DNA of 64,000 nucleotides, from NCBI RefSeq assembly GCF_030440515.1, contig NZ_CP076543.1, forward strand, positions 2,170,001 through 2,234,000. The letters run 5' to 3'. The notes under the pieces are model-generated. The model worked only from the letters and a program-made list of their open reading frames with translations. It did not search any database and had not been told where the DNA came from. The position numbers were made by a program, and so were the translations under genes. Below are positions 53,209-62,119 of this stretch, piece after piece (the stretch's first letter is position 1; the number at the start of each line of letters is the position of its first letter). This DNA comes from Streptomyces xanthophaeus. GTDB taxonomy: Bacteria; Actinomycetota; Actinomycetes; Streptomycetales; Streptomycetaceae.

Positions 53209-53474
53209 CTCGGCGCGCCGGTGAGTTCGACCAGGTGGGCGGCCATGGCGTTGACGGTCGGATGGTCCCAGGCCAGGGTCGGCTCGACGAGGATGCCGTA
53301 GTGGTCCTCGATGTCGCCGCAGAAGGCGAAGGCGTACACCGAGTCCAGGCCGTACTCGATCAGGCCCACGGCCGGGTCGACGTCGGCCTCGGGCCGTTCC
53401 AGGTAGAAGGCGGCTCGTCCGACGAGCCAGTCCCGTATGTCCTCGAAGCTGTGAGGGCGGGCTGCGGTGGTCAC
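53205..53474 (-). CDS. Stand-alone acyl carrier protein
   Basis: An 89-residue ACP with the phosphopantetheine-accepting Ser in IEYGLDSVYAF (~residue 45), acidic helix II and C-terminal HPTVNAMAAHLVEL. The GTG start at 53474 overlaps the preceding TGA. It should receive the acyl group from the fatty acyl-AMP ligase encoded upstream and present it to the dehydrogenases and the condensation protein. It would be activated by an Sfp-type transferase such as that at 62961-63752. Confidence 0.92.
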   Translation of the reverse strand: MTTAARPHSFEDIRDWLVGRAAFYLERPEADVDPAVGLIEYGLDSVYAFAFCGDIEDHYGILVEPTLAWDHPTVNAMAAHLVELTGAPR

Positions 53475-55204
53475 GGTGTCATCACTCCAGGGTGACTCGG
53501 TTCGGCAGGGAGGTGCGGCGGCTGCCCGGCGAGCGGGTCGCCGTACAGGTCGAAGCTGCGGTGCTGGGCCCGGCGCCGTACGAGGCGGTCGAACACGGCC
53601 TCGGTGACGCCGGCCGGGGTGGCGGCCACCGGAAGGCCGATCCGGACCGCCAGCCGGTGCAGCGCGAGGACCACCCAGGCCGGGTCGGCGGTCAGCGGGT
53701 CCCCGGTGCGGCGGTTGGCACGCCAGACGCCGACGCACGCGGCGGCGCCCAGGACGGCGGCGTACCGGGCCGCCAGGGCGAAGGCCTCGGGTCCCGCGGT
53801 CACGACGCGGTCGCGGGGGGCGATCTGGACGTCTGCCATCCGCTTGAGCTCACCGGCGAACGCGGCGCACAGGTCGGCCAGTTCGGCCGGGGTGCCCGGT
53901 ACGGGTTCCGCCGTGAGGACGGACAGGACGTGGTCGGCGCCGCGCGCGGTGAGTTCCAGCCTGCCGAGGTCGAGCGGGGGCAGGTCGCCGTCCAGCAGGA
54001 AGAGCGCGTCGGGGGACGGGCCCGGGGTGCGCCAGCCGTTGCGGGCCAGGGAGGGCAGTTGCGGGATCACCGAGGCGCGGCAGACGACACCCCCGGCGTG
54101 GGCGATGGAGACCACCGGGAGGTCCCGCATCATCTTCTGGAAGATCCCGTAGGGCCCGTCGCGCAGGAACGAGCGGGCGCCGAGGAGCACCGCGAGCCGC
54201 TGGGAGACGCCCTGGGCGAGGTCGGCCACGAGGTACTTGGCCAGCCCCGACAGGACGCTGCCCTGCGCCGGTACGACGTGCAGCGCGCGGGCGGCCACGG
54301 TGGCGATGCTGTCGCAGACCAGCATGTCGGCGAGGGCCCCGGCCAGCACCGAGCGGGCGTGCGGCAGGTCGCCGACGCGGCGGCCGTAGAGGCGGCGTTC
54401 CAGCGCGAAGGACAGTGCGCAGCGCAGCTCGGTGTCGAGGGTGCCCAGCATCATGCCGGGCAGCACGGAGCGGGTGACCTGGAAGGCGCGCATGATGCCC
54501 TCCAGGCCGTGCCCGGGCCTGCCCACGATGCTGCCCGGCGGCACTGCCAGCCCGTCGAAGTCCGCCGCGCCCATCTGGCTGCCGCGCAGGGCGGACGTGG
54601 TGAGCCGGGGCCGGTGGCGCAGGCCCGCGCGGGCGCCGTCCAGTCCGGCGAGGACCAGGGAGTGGCTGCGGCTGCCGGGCGCGTCGCCGGTACGGGCGAG
54701 CATGATCGCGGCATCCGCCCGGCCGAGGTTGTTGATCATCTGTTTGCCGCCGGTCAGCAGCAGTCCGCCGTCGGCGGCGGGCTCCGCGCGCAGTGCGTTG
54801 CGGCCCATGTCGCTGCCGTGGGCGAGCTCGGTGTGCGCGGCGGCCATCCGCCGGCCCGAGAGCAGGATGTCGGCGACCCTGCGCTGCTGCTCGGGGGTTC
54901 CTTCGGCCCACACCCCGACACCGGCGATGAATCCGGTGACGCCGTACCCGACGCCCATCGAGGCGTCGCGGCGGAAGACCGGCCGCAGGGTGCGGGCGAG
55001 GCGGTCGAGGCGGTCGAGGCGGCCGCCGAGCCCGGTGGGCACGAACTCCGCGTTCAGGCCGTACGCGTCGAGGACCCGCTCACCGGCGGCGAACGGCTCG
55101 GACCGCTCGTCGGCGGCGAGGATCGCCCGGTGGCCGAGCGGGTTCGCCGGATCCCAGGCGTCCCCGAAGGCCTCTTCCAGCGTCTCTGTGCGGCGCGCGC
55201 TCAC
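53471..55204 (-). CDS. Acyl-CoA dehydrogenase-like protein 2, lacking a recognisable catalytic Glu motif
   Basis: A 577-residue member of the long acyl-CoA dehydrogenase family. The N-terminal and middle domains are recognisable (TELAHGSDMGRNALRAE; LLTGGKQMINNLGRAD; RSVLPGMMLGTLDTELRCALSFALERRLYG). At the position where ACADs carry the (Y/F)EGT catalytic Glu, this protein reads SIAHAGGVVCRAS. Paired ACAD genes with an acyl-AMP ligase and ACP desaturate the lipid tail in ramoplanin- and friulimicin-type clusters. This one may be a partner or have altered chemistry. The GTG start overlaps the preceding stop. Confidence 0.85.
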   Translation of the reverse strand: MSARRTETLEEAFGDAWDPANPLGHRAILAADERSEPFAAGERVLDAYGLNAEFVPTGLGGRLDRLDRLARTLRPVFRRDASMGVGYGVTGFIAGVGVWAEGTPEQQRRVADILLSGRRMAAAHTELAHGSDMGRNALRAEPAADGGLLLTGGKQMINNLGRADAAIMLARTGDAPGSRSHSLVLAGLDGARAGLRHRPRLTTSALRGSQMGAADFDGLAVPPGSIVGRPGHGLEGIMRAFQVTRSVLPGMMLGTLDTELRCALSFALERRLYGRRVGDLPHARSVLAGALADMLVCDSIATVAARALHVVPAQGSVLSGLAKYLVADLAQGVSQRLAVLLGARSFLRDGPYGIFQKMMRDLPVVSIAHAGGVVCRASVIPQLPSLARNGWRTPGPSPDALFLLDGDLPPLDLGRLELTARGADHVLSVLTAEPVPGTPAELADLCAAFAGELKRMADVQIAPRDRVVTAGPEAFALAARYAAVLGAAACVGVWRANRRTGDPLTADPAWVVLALHRLAVRIGLPVAATPAGVTEAVFDRLVRRRAQHRSFDLYGDPLAGQPPHLPAEPSHPGVMTP

Positions 55205-57042
55205 GGGGCCCCCTCGGCGGTCCGGCAGTGGAACAGGGAGAACAGCAGCCCTTCCCGGTGCTGGGCGACCAGCTCCGGGTACAGGGCGTCGACGCGGCCG
55301 GCGTACGGATGCGTCCGCGCGGGCGTGAGCCGGCCCGCGATGCGGGCCAGGCAGGCTTCGAGCCAGAGCCCGTCCCGCCACAGTCCCGTGGCACCGCCGG
55401 CGGACGTGTTGTGCAGCCACAGCAGCAGGCAGGCGGCGGCCGCGTGGCACAGGACGTACTCCTCGGCGATGGCGAAGGCCTCCGGGGGGACCTCGCGGGC
55501 GGTGCGCCGGACCGATGCCATCCGCCGGTGCAGGCCGGCCGAGTGCGCGGCCAGTTCCCCGGCGAGTTCGGCGGCCGCGTGCGGCGCCGCGCCGCGCTCG
55601 GCGAGCTCGCGGAGCCGGGCGGCGGAGGCGGGCAGCGAGCGGACGACCGTGTTCCCGGTGCGCGAGGCCAGGGCGAGCCGGCTGCGGTCGAAGGCGGGCA
55701 GCGGTGCGTCCAGCCGGGCGGCCGCCGCCAGCGGAGCGTCGCCGGCGGTCGGGTCCGGCGTGGTGGTCGGGTCCGGCGTGGCGCTCGGGCCCGGCGTGGC
55801 GCTCGGGCCCGGCGTGGCGCTCGGGCCCGGCGTGGCGCTCCGGTCGTGGTCGCGTGCCAGGACGGGGAACTGGTCGATCAGCGCGTTCAGGTTGACCAGG
55901 GTGTTGCCGTCGAAGATTCCGACGATGCGGTGGTCCCGCTCGGTCTTCTGGAACCTTCCGTACGGGCAGGTTCCGTGCTCGCCCCCGGGGTCGGCCCGCA
56001 GGATCGCCCGCAGTCCGAGCAGGTCCGCGAGGGACGTCGTCAGCCGGTCCACGAAGGTGGGCAGGAGGTACTTGACGACCGGCGCGGTGACCGAGTGTTC
56101 CCCGGTGAGGGTGTGGATGCCGCGGCTCGCCAGCAGGCTGACGGCCTCACCGATCAGCAGGTCGGCGTAGGCCTCGGTCAACGTACGTGTCATCAGGGGC
56201 AGTTCGGCCACCGTGCGGCCGAAGCGGCGGGCTCCGAGCGCGAAGTCCAGGGCCAGCCGCAGCGCGTGGTCGCCCGCGCCGAGCGAGAGCGCGGCGCACA
56301 GGGTGCGGGTGAGCTGGAGGCTCTTGAGCACGGTCTCCAGCCCGCTGCCCTCCGGGCCGATCAGGCTGTCGGCGCCGACGACCGCGCCCTCGAAGGCGAT
56401 TCCGCTGATGTCCGCGCCGCGGATGCCGTGGGTGCGCGAGCGCGGCAGCGGCCGGCCGGTGCCGGGGGCGAGTTCCCGCTTGTCCACCATCAGCAGGCTG
56501 AATCCCCGGGGGCCGCCTTCCGGTGAGGTGCGGGCGAGGACACAGATCCGCTCGCCCCGGGTGGCGTTGTTGATGAGCCACTTCTCGCCGTCGAGCCGGT
56601 ATCCGCCGGGTACGGGCGTCGCGGTGAGCTCGCCGGCGAGCAGGTCGCTGCCGTGCTCCTGCTCCGTGAGCCCCCACGACACCACGGCGCCCCGGGCCAC
56701 GTCGGCCCCGAACCGCAGCGCCTGCTCCGGTGCGGCCGCGATCCAGGCGCTGACGGAGCCGAGGTAGCTCTTGCCGTGCCCGATCGCCACGGTGAGGTCG
56801 CGGCGGGCGACCAGCCGCATGAGCTGGAGCAGCTCCTCGTACGAGCGGAGCCGGCCACCGTACTCGGCGGGTACGTACTGGGCCGCGAGCCCGAGCTCGT
56901 CGAGCCGGCGGGCGATCGCGTCGGGAAACTCCTCGCGTTCGTCGAGCTCGGCGCAGGCCGCGTAGCCGAACACCGTCTCCGGGTCCAGCGGCGAACCCAG
57001 CGCCTGCTCGAAGTCGCGCGCCGTGCGCAGGGCGGTGCTCAT
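55201..57042 (-). CDS. Acyl-CoA dehydrogenase-like protein 1 (acyl-ACP desaturation)
   Basis: A 613-residue ACAD-family flavoprotein, longer than the usual ~380. FAD/substrate motifs WGLTEQEHGSDLLAG and LDGEKWLINNATRGE are intact, as is the RTLCAALSLGAGDHALRLALDFALGARRFG helix. The catalytic-Glu region reads IFDGNTLVNL, with Asp where Glu is normal. A low-complexity SATPGP-type repeat (~400-430) splits the core from a C-terminal helical domain. It should introduce a double bond in the ACP-linked acyl chain. The start overlaps the acyl-AMP ligase stop (ATGA). Confidence 0.87.
   Translation of the reverse strand: MSTALRTARDFEQALGSPLDPETVFGYAACAELDEREEFPDAIARRLDELGLAAQYVPAEYGGRLRSYEELLQLMRLVARRDLTVAIGHGKSYLGSVSAWIAAAPEQALRFGADVARGAVVSWGLTEQEHGSDLLAGELTATPVPGGYRLDGEKWLINNATRGERICVLARTSPEGGPRGFSLLMVDKRELAPGTGRPLPRSRTHGIRGADISGIAFEGAVVGADSLIGPEGSGLETVLKSLQLTRTLCAALSLGAGDHALRLALDFALGARRFGRTVAELPLMTRTLTEAYADLLIGEAVSLLASRGIHTLTGEHSVTAPVVKYLLPTFVDRLTTSLADLLGLRAILRADPGGEHGTCPYGRFQKTERDHRIVGIFDGNTLVNLNALIDQFPVLARDHDRSATPGPSATPGPSATPGPSATPDPTTTPDPTAGDAPLAAAARLDAPLPAFDRSRLALASRTGNTVVRSLPASAARLRELAERGAAPHAAAELAGELAAHSAGLHRRMASVRRTAREVPPEAFAIAEEYVLCHAAAACLLLWLHNTSAGGATGLWRDGLWLEACLARIAGRLTPARTHPYAGRVDALYPELVAQHREGLLFSLFHCRTAEGAP
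55757..55846. repeat. Five tandem copies of an 18-bp repeat inside the dehydrogenase gene
   Basis: The unit GGCGTGGCGCTCGGGCCC occurs three times exactly, flanked by two divergent copies. It encodes repeats of the hexapeptide SATPGP in a linker of the acyl-CoA dehydrogenase-like protein and keeps the frame, so copy number can change without breaking the gene. Confidence 0.9.
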
Positions 57043-58853
57043 ACGGCGGCGCCGACGGGTTCGGGGCTCGCGGTCCGGTAGCGGGCGCGGACGGCGGGGT
57101 CGAGGTGCTCGTACAGCGGCTCCAGCTCGTTCCGCAGGAACAGCTCGCGCATCAGCCGCCGCTGGATCTTCCCGCTGGTGGTGCGCCGGACCTTGCCGGG
57201 CCGGATGAGCACCACGTTGGTGACGGAGACGCCGAGTTCGTCGCTGAGCGCGGTCCGGATGGAGCGGACGAGCGCGTCGTGGAAGGCGGCGTCCGCGCCG
57301 GGCGCCCGGACCTCCTGGACGACGACGATCTCCTCGCGGTCCGCCGGGACGCCGAAGACGCTGCCCGTCAGCGCGGCGGTGGCCGGATGCACGGCGCGGG
57401 CGGTGCGCTCCAGGTCGTGCGGGTAGAGGTTGCGGCCGTGCGTGATGAGCATTTCCTTGATGCGGCCCGTCACGTAGAGCTGGCCGTCGGCCTGTACGCC
57501 GAGGTCGCCGGTGCGCAGGTAGCCGGTGCGGCCGTCCGCCGTGGCGGCGCGGAACGTCCGCTCGTTCTCCTCCTCGTTGTCCCAGTAGCCGAGGGCCACG
57601 CTGCCGCCCTTGATCCAGATCTCGCCGATCCGTCCGTCGGGCAGGACCCGGTGGTCCTCCGGGTCCACGATGAGGATCTCCAGCTCCCAGTCGGTGCCGC
57701 TGCTGGCGAGGAGCCTGGCGGGCCGGTCGCCCGCGAAGCCGTCGGGGGCCGGCTCCGCGGCCAGCGGTGTGAAGACGTTCCGCTCCAGGTCGCCCGCGTC
57801 GACCCAGCGGGTGGCCGGGGGCAGGTCCGGGTCCGAACCGGCGATGAACAGGGTCGTCTCGGCCATCCCGTAACAGGGCAGGAACGCCTCCGGGCGGAAG
57901 CCGGCGGGTGCGAATCGCTCGCTGAAGGAGGCGAGGGTGCGCGCGTCGATCGGCTCGGCGCCGTTGCAGGCCCACCGCCAGCGGGACAGGTCGAGTCCGG
58001 CGATCTGCTCGTCCGTCAGCCGGCGCACGCACAGCTCGTACGCGAAGTTCGGGGCGGAGGTGATGTGGATGTCGCGGCGGTCGATCAGCTGCAGCCAGAC
58101 GAGCGGGCGCTTGAGGAACTCCGTCGGCGACATGAGCGTCGCGGACGCGCCCAGGTAGAGCGGCTCCAGGAAGAGGCCGATCAGCCCCATGTCGTGGTAG
58201 AGCGGGAGCCAGCTGCCGAAGCGGGTCTCCTTGGTGAATCCCATGCTGCGCGCGATCAGCCCGAGATTGTGCAGCAGGTTGGCGTGCGTGACCATGACGC
58301 CCTTGGGCTCACTGGTCGAGCCCGAGGTGTACTGGAGGAAGGCCAGCGCGGACGGGCCCGGCCGCGGGGCGCGCCATCCCCCGGGGCCGCCGTCTTCGGC
58401 GTCCTCCACGGCCAGGGAGCGGACCGGGTCGGAGGACTCGGCCAACCAGGCGTCGATCTCCCCGATGTTGGCGCGGTCGGTGAGCACGAGGGCCACCTCC
58501 GCGTCCCGGACGATGCCGGTGGCGCGGGCGAAGTGGTGGCGCCGGCCGCCGGGCAGCGGTGCCGGTACCGGTACGGCGCCCGCGTAGACGCACCCGATGA
58601 ACGCCTTGACGAAGCCCAGGCCCTGCGGGTGCAGCAGCAGGATCCGGTCACCGGCGCGGACGCCCTCCCGGTCCAGTCGCGCCGCCACCGAGCGGGCGGC
58701 GATGTCCAGTTCCCGGTAGGTCAGCGCGTCGGTGACGGCTTCCTTCCCGTCGCTGCGGACGAAGGCGACCGCCTCGTGCTCCGGGTCGTCCTGAACATGC
58801 GCACGGAGCACGTCGAGGAAGTCTGCGGGTGCGGACATCGGTGTTGCGGGCAC
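57039..58853 (-). CDS. Fatty acyl-AMP ligase (FAAL)
   Basis: A 604-residue ANL-superfamily enzyme that adenylates a free fatty acid and passes it to the ACP. Motifs are FLQYTSGSTSEPKGV (A3), PLYHDMGLIG (FAAL-type), CYGMAETT (A5), TGYLRTGDLG (A7) and GKIQRR (A10, catalytic Lys). The long Ala/Pro stretch VPVPAPLPGGRR and the extra segment between the N- and C-terminal domains favour FAAL over acyl-CoA ligase. The GTG at 58853 has GAGGGGGG ahead; an ATG at 58838 is possible. It is the first gene of the ~25-kb operon. Confidence 0.92.
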   Translation of the reverse strand: MPATPMSAPADFLDVLRAHVQDDPEHEAVAFVRSDGKEAVTDALTYRELDIAARSVAARLDREGVRAGDRILLLHPQGLGFVKAFIGCVYAGAVPVPAPLPGGRRHHFARATGIVRDAEVALVLTDRANIGEIDAWLAESSDPVRSLAVEDAEDGGPGGWRAPRPGPSALAFLQYTSGSTSEPKGVMVTHANLLHNLGLIARSMGFTKETRFGSWLPLYHDMGLIGLFLEPLYLGASATLMSPTEFLKRPLVWLQLIDRRDIHITSAPNFAYELCVRRLTDEQIAGLDLSRWRWACNGAEPIDARTLASFSERFAPAGFRPEAFLPCYGMAETTLFIAGSDPDLPPATRWVDAGDLERNVFTPLAAEPAPDGFAGDRPARLLASSGTDWELEILIVDPEDHRVLPDGRIGEIWIKGGSVALGYWDNEEENERTFRAATADGRTGYLRTGDLGVQADGQLYVTGRIKEMLITHGRNLYPHDLERTARAVHPATAALTGSVFGVPADREEIVVVQEVRAPGADAAFHDALVRSIRTALSDELGVSVTNVVLIRPGKVRRTTSGKIQRRLMRELFLRNELEPLYEHLDPAVRARYRTASPEPVGAAV

Positions 58854-59112
58854 GGTTCCCCCCTCGGTCCCGTTGGTGTGACCCCGCTGCGGGCATGGCC
58901 GAAAACCTGCGCAGAGAGGCAGGTGGCGTGCAGCGGCTGTGGCCAGATTCTTGCGAATCAGGAGGGGATATTTCGGACAGTCGACAGGCCAAGGGCTGCA
59001 ACGACAGCTAGCTGACAGCTCGTGAGCGACCGACAGGTGACTTCATCTCGAATCACTTGACGTGTCGGACAGACACCTGTCAGTCTTTTGTGACACGAGA
59101 AAGGCTCAGCCG
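58854..59112. promoter_or_regulatory. Divergent promoter/operator region between FAAL operon and ArsR-type gene
   Basis: This 259-bp region has five GACAG elements and an inverted pair GACAGGTG (59032-59039) / CACCTGTC (59074-59081). The second forms part of an imperfect palindrome, GGACAGACACCTGTCAG, overlapping a TTGACG (59057-59062) that could be the -35 of the regulator promoter. Autoregulation by the adjacent ArsR-type protein and control of the biosynthetic operon from here are plausible inferences. Confidence 0.5.
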
Positions 59113-59445
59113 ATGAATCAACAGATTCCTTCCGGTGACGAGCTGTTGAAGGTGCTCTCGGCACTGTCGAATCCGCAACGGTTGCGGATCGTGGCGGCGC
59201 TGGCCCAGAACCGGAACTACGTCAGTCAGCTCGCCAGGGAACTGGGAATCGGGCGTCCGGTCCTGCACATGCATCTCCAACGCCTCGAAGCCGCCGGGCT
59301 GGTGTCCAGTGCGCTGGAGCTGTCACAGGACGGCAAGGCCATGAAGTTCTTCGAGGTGCGGGCCTTCGACTTCCGTCTCACACCGGAACAGATCACCGCG
59401 TCGGCGTCGACGATCACAGTCAAGAACGAAGGAGACCGAGCATGA
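59113..59445 (+). CDS. ArsR-type winged-helix transcriptional regulator without metal-site cysteines
   Basis: A 110-residue HTH protein (LLKVLSALSNPQRLRIVAAL; YVSQLARELGIGRPVLHMHLQRLEAAGLV) of the ArsR/SmtB fold. The ELCVCDL metal motif is absent, so it probably senses a small molecule, redox state or protein partner. The ATG at 59113 has GAAAGG eight bases upstream; the upstream in-frame ATG at 59062 lies within promoter sequence. ATGA overlap with the next gene. Confidence 0.88.
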   Translation: MNQQIPSGDELLKVLSALSNPQRLRIVAALAQNRNYVSQLARELGIGRPVLHMHLQRLEAAGLVSSALELSQDGKAMKFFEVRAFDFRLTPEQITASASTITVKNEGDRA

Positions 59446-59702
59446 ACACGCTGGCCGCAGAAACCGGATGGAGCACGACCGCGTTCGTCCTCGGCTGGTT
59501 CGCCCTGATCTCCCTGGTTCTGGTGTCGGTCATCTTCGCGGTCTCGCGCATCCTCGCCGCCCGGACCTCGGCACGCCGCGAGGAGGGCTACCGCGAACAG
59601 CTGGACCGGGCCACCAGCGCCCACGAGGCCGCCGCGAAGGAACTGTCCGAGGTCAAGACCCGGCTCGCCGCCATCGAGAAGGCCATGACGTCCTTCGACT
59701 GA
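59442..59702 (+). CDS. Small single-pass membrane protein with coiled coil
   Basis: An 86-residue protein with one TM segment (~14-38, FVLGWFALISLVLVSVIFAV) and a C-terminal cytosolic coiled coil (~45-80, rich in Arg, Glu, Ala and Lys). Coupled to the ArsR-type gene by ATGA overlap, with GGAGA ahead of the ATG. It could control the regulator by membrane tethering or act with the MMPL transporter; the family is not recognised. Confidence 0.75.
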   Translation: MNTLAAETGWSTTAFVLGWFALISLVLVSVIFAVSRILAARTSARREEGYREQLDRATSAHEAAAKELSEVKTRLAAIEKAMTSFD

Positions 59703-59933
59703 CGGTCCCGCGACCGGGTTCCCCCACGGGCCGGCCCGGCGCACCCCGTTCTCACCAGGGCCCTCTCACCCAGGTCCCGCTGCGCACCACCCGCACCACC
59801 CGCACCACCCGGCCGAAGCGATGGTCCGGGCCGCCGAGCGGCAACTCGGCGACCCGGCGTCGGACGCCGCATCCACCACGCCTCTCGGCGTGTCCTTCAG
59901 TCCGCGGTCATCCAGAGGAAAGGGGAACACCTC

Positions 59934-62108
59934 GTGTCCCTCCAAATCAAGTCGGGCGATCGCCTGGCCCAGCTGCTCACCGGGAGGGTGACGAAGTGGG
60001 TCATGGTCGCCGTGTGGTTACTCGCCACCGTCGCCCTGTCCCCGCTGGCCGCCAAGCTCGCCGACGCCCAGAACGACGACATCACCTCCTGGCTCCCCGC
60101 CAACGCCGAATCCACGAAGGTCGCCCGGTACGCCAAGGACTTCCCCGGCGGTGACACCCTGACCGGCGTCGTCGTCTTCGTACGCCAGGACGGGCTGACC
60201 GCCGCCGACCGCACCGCGGTCGACGAAGCCCGCGAGGAGTTCGCCCGGCTCAGCGGGACCGAGGTCAAGGCGGCCCTCCCGGCGGAGGACGGCAAGGCCT
60301 TGATGCTCAGCGTCAAGCTGCCGTCCGACGTCAAGGGCAAGAAGATCGAAGAGCTGCGCACGGCGGCCGCGGACGGTCTGCCCGAAGGGCTCGAAAGCCG
60401 CCTCACCGGCGGCGCCGGAGCCCGCCTGGACAGCCTCGACGCCTTCGCCGGGATCGACTCCACCCTGCTGTTCGTCGCCGCCGGCGTGGTCGCGCTGCTG
60501 CTGGTCATCACCTACCGAAGCCCGGTGCTGTGGCTGCTGCCCCTGCTGTGCGTGGGTATCGTCAGCCAGCTCGCCAACGCCGTCGCCTACCTGCTCGCCG
60601 AGCACGCCGGCATGGTCGTCACCAGCCAGAGCGCGGCCATCCTGCTGGTCCTGGTGTTCGGCGCGGGGACCGACTACGCCCTGCTGCTGCTGTCGCGCTA
60701 CCGCGAGGAACTCACCCGGTACGAGGACCGGCACGACGCCATGGCGGCCGCCTTGCGCCGTTCCGGCCCGGCCGTCATCGCCTCGGGCGCGACCGTCGCC
60801 CTCGGCATGCTCTGCCTGCTCGCCGCAGAGCTCAACTCCAACAGCACCCTCGGCCCGGTCGCCGTCGTCGGTGTCGCCTGCGCGCTGCTCGCCATGATGA
60901 CGCTGCTGCCCGCGCTGCTCGTGATCTGCGGGCGCTGGATCTTCTGGCCCGTGGTCCCCCGCGTCGTGGCCGCTGCCCGGGGCACGGCCCAGGGCACGGT
61001 CCAGGAGCCGGGGCGCCGCTCGCTCTGGGCCGCGATCAGTCGCTTCGTCGCCGCCCGGCCCCGCGCCATCTGGGTCGTCTGTGTCGTCGGCCTCGTCGGC
61101 GTCGCGCTGGGAGGTCTCGGTCTGAAGACCGGTCTCGCCCCCGCCGACACCTACACCACCAAGCCCGACTCGGTGATCGGGCAGCAGCTCCTCGCCAAGC
61201 ACTACCCGGCGGGCGCCGCCCGCCCGCTCCAAGTGATCGCCGAGGCCGGCGCCGCCGACCAGGTCGCCGGCACCCTGCGCGGCACCCCCGGGGTCGACGC
61301 CGTCGCCCCGGCCGTGACGTCCCTGGACGGTTCTCGGGTCTCGCTGTCCGTCGTCCTGACGGACGCCCCCGGCAGCCCGGGTGCGCAGAAGTCCGTGGAC
61401 CGGATCCGGGCGGCCGTGCACGCGGTCTCCGGCGCCGAAGCCAACGTCGGCGGCAGCACGGCCACCGACCTGGACATCTCCCGGGCCCAGGCACACGACC
61501 GGCGGGTCGTTCCGCCGCTGGTCCTGGCGGTCGTCCTGCTCGTCCTGATCCTGCTGCTCCGCTCGCTCGCGGCTCCGCTGCTGCTGATGGCCAGCGTCAT
61601 CGTGTCGTTCGGCGCCGCGCTCGGTGTGAGCTGGCTCGTCTTCGACCAACTGCTGGACTACCCGGCCGTGGACAGCTCCCTGTTCCTCCTCGGGTTCCTG
61701 TTCCTGGTGGCGCTCGGCGTCGACTACAACATCTTCCTGGTCCACCGGATCCGTGAGGAGGCGGTGAACGGCGCCGACGGCCACCGCGGTGGTGTCCTGC
61801 GCGCCCTGACCAGCACGGGCGGAGTCATCACGAGCGCCGGCGCCGTCCTCGCGGCCACCTTCGCCGCCCTGGCCGTACTGCCGCTGGTGGCCATGGTGGA
61901 ACTCGGCCTGCTGGTGGCCGTCGGAGTCGTCCTGGACACCTTCCTCGTCCGGTCCCTGCTCGTGCCGGCTCTCGCCCTCGACCTCGGCGACCGCTTCTGG
62001 TGGCCGGGACGGCCGGGCTCCACCGCCACCCGTGACAACGGCACCGGCACCGGTACCGGCACCGGCCCCGCGCCGGACACCCTGCAGCTGGTCGGCAAGG
62101 AGAGCTGA
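59934..62108 (+). CDS. MMPL-family (RND superfamily) transporter
   Basis: A 724-residue membrane protein with two repeats, each of a TM segment, an extracytoplasmic loop (~45-180 and ~405-500) and a five-TM bundle. The proton-relay-type motifs GAGTDYALLLLSRYREEL and LGVDYNIFLVHRIREE are conserved. MMPL proteins export lipids and lipopeptides in actinobacteria, fitting export of an N-acylated peptide from this region. The GTG start at 59934 has AGAGGAAAGGGG ahead. A 231-bp gap separates it from the upstream small gene. Confidence 0.92.
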   Translation: MSLQIKSGDRLAQLLTGRVTKWVMVAVWLLATVALSPLAAKLADAQNDDITSWLPANAESTKVARYAKDFPGGDTLTGVVVFVRQDGLTAADRTAVDEAREEFARLSGTEVKAALPAEDGKALMLSVKLPSDVKGKKIEELRTAAADGLPEGLESRLTGGAGARLDSLDAFAGIDSTLLFVAAGVVALLLVITYRSPVLWLLPLLCVGIVSQLANAVAYLLAEHAGMVVTSQSAAILLVLVFGAGTDYALLLLSRYREELTRYEDRHDAMAAALRRSGPAVIASGATVALGMLCLLAAELNSNSTLGPVAVVGVACALLAMMTLLPALLVICGRWIFWPVVPRVVAAARGTAQGTVQEPGRRSLWAAISRFVAARPRAIWVVCVVGLVGVALGGLGLKTGLAPADTYTTKPDSVIGQQLLAKHYPAGAARPLQVIAEAGAADQVAGTLRGTPGVDAVAPAVTSLDGSRVSLSVVLTDAPGSPGAQKSVDRIRAAVHAVSGAEANVGGSTATDLDISRAQAHDRRVVPPLVLAVVLLVLILLLRSLAAPLLLMASVIVSFGAALGVSWLVFDQLLDYPAVDSSLFLLGFLFLVALGVDYNIFLVHRIREEAVNGADGHRGGVLRALTSTGGVITSAGAVLAATFAALAVLPLVAMVELGLLVAVGVVLDTFLVRSLLVPALALDLGDRFWWPGRPGSTATRDNGTGTGTGTGPAPDTLQLVGKES

Positions 62109-62119
62109 CCGGCGTCCCC

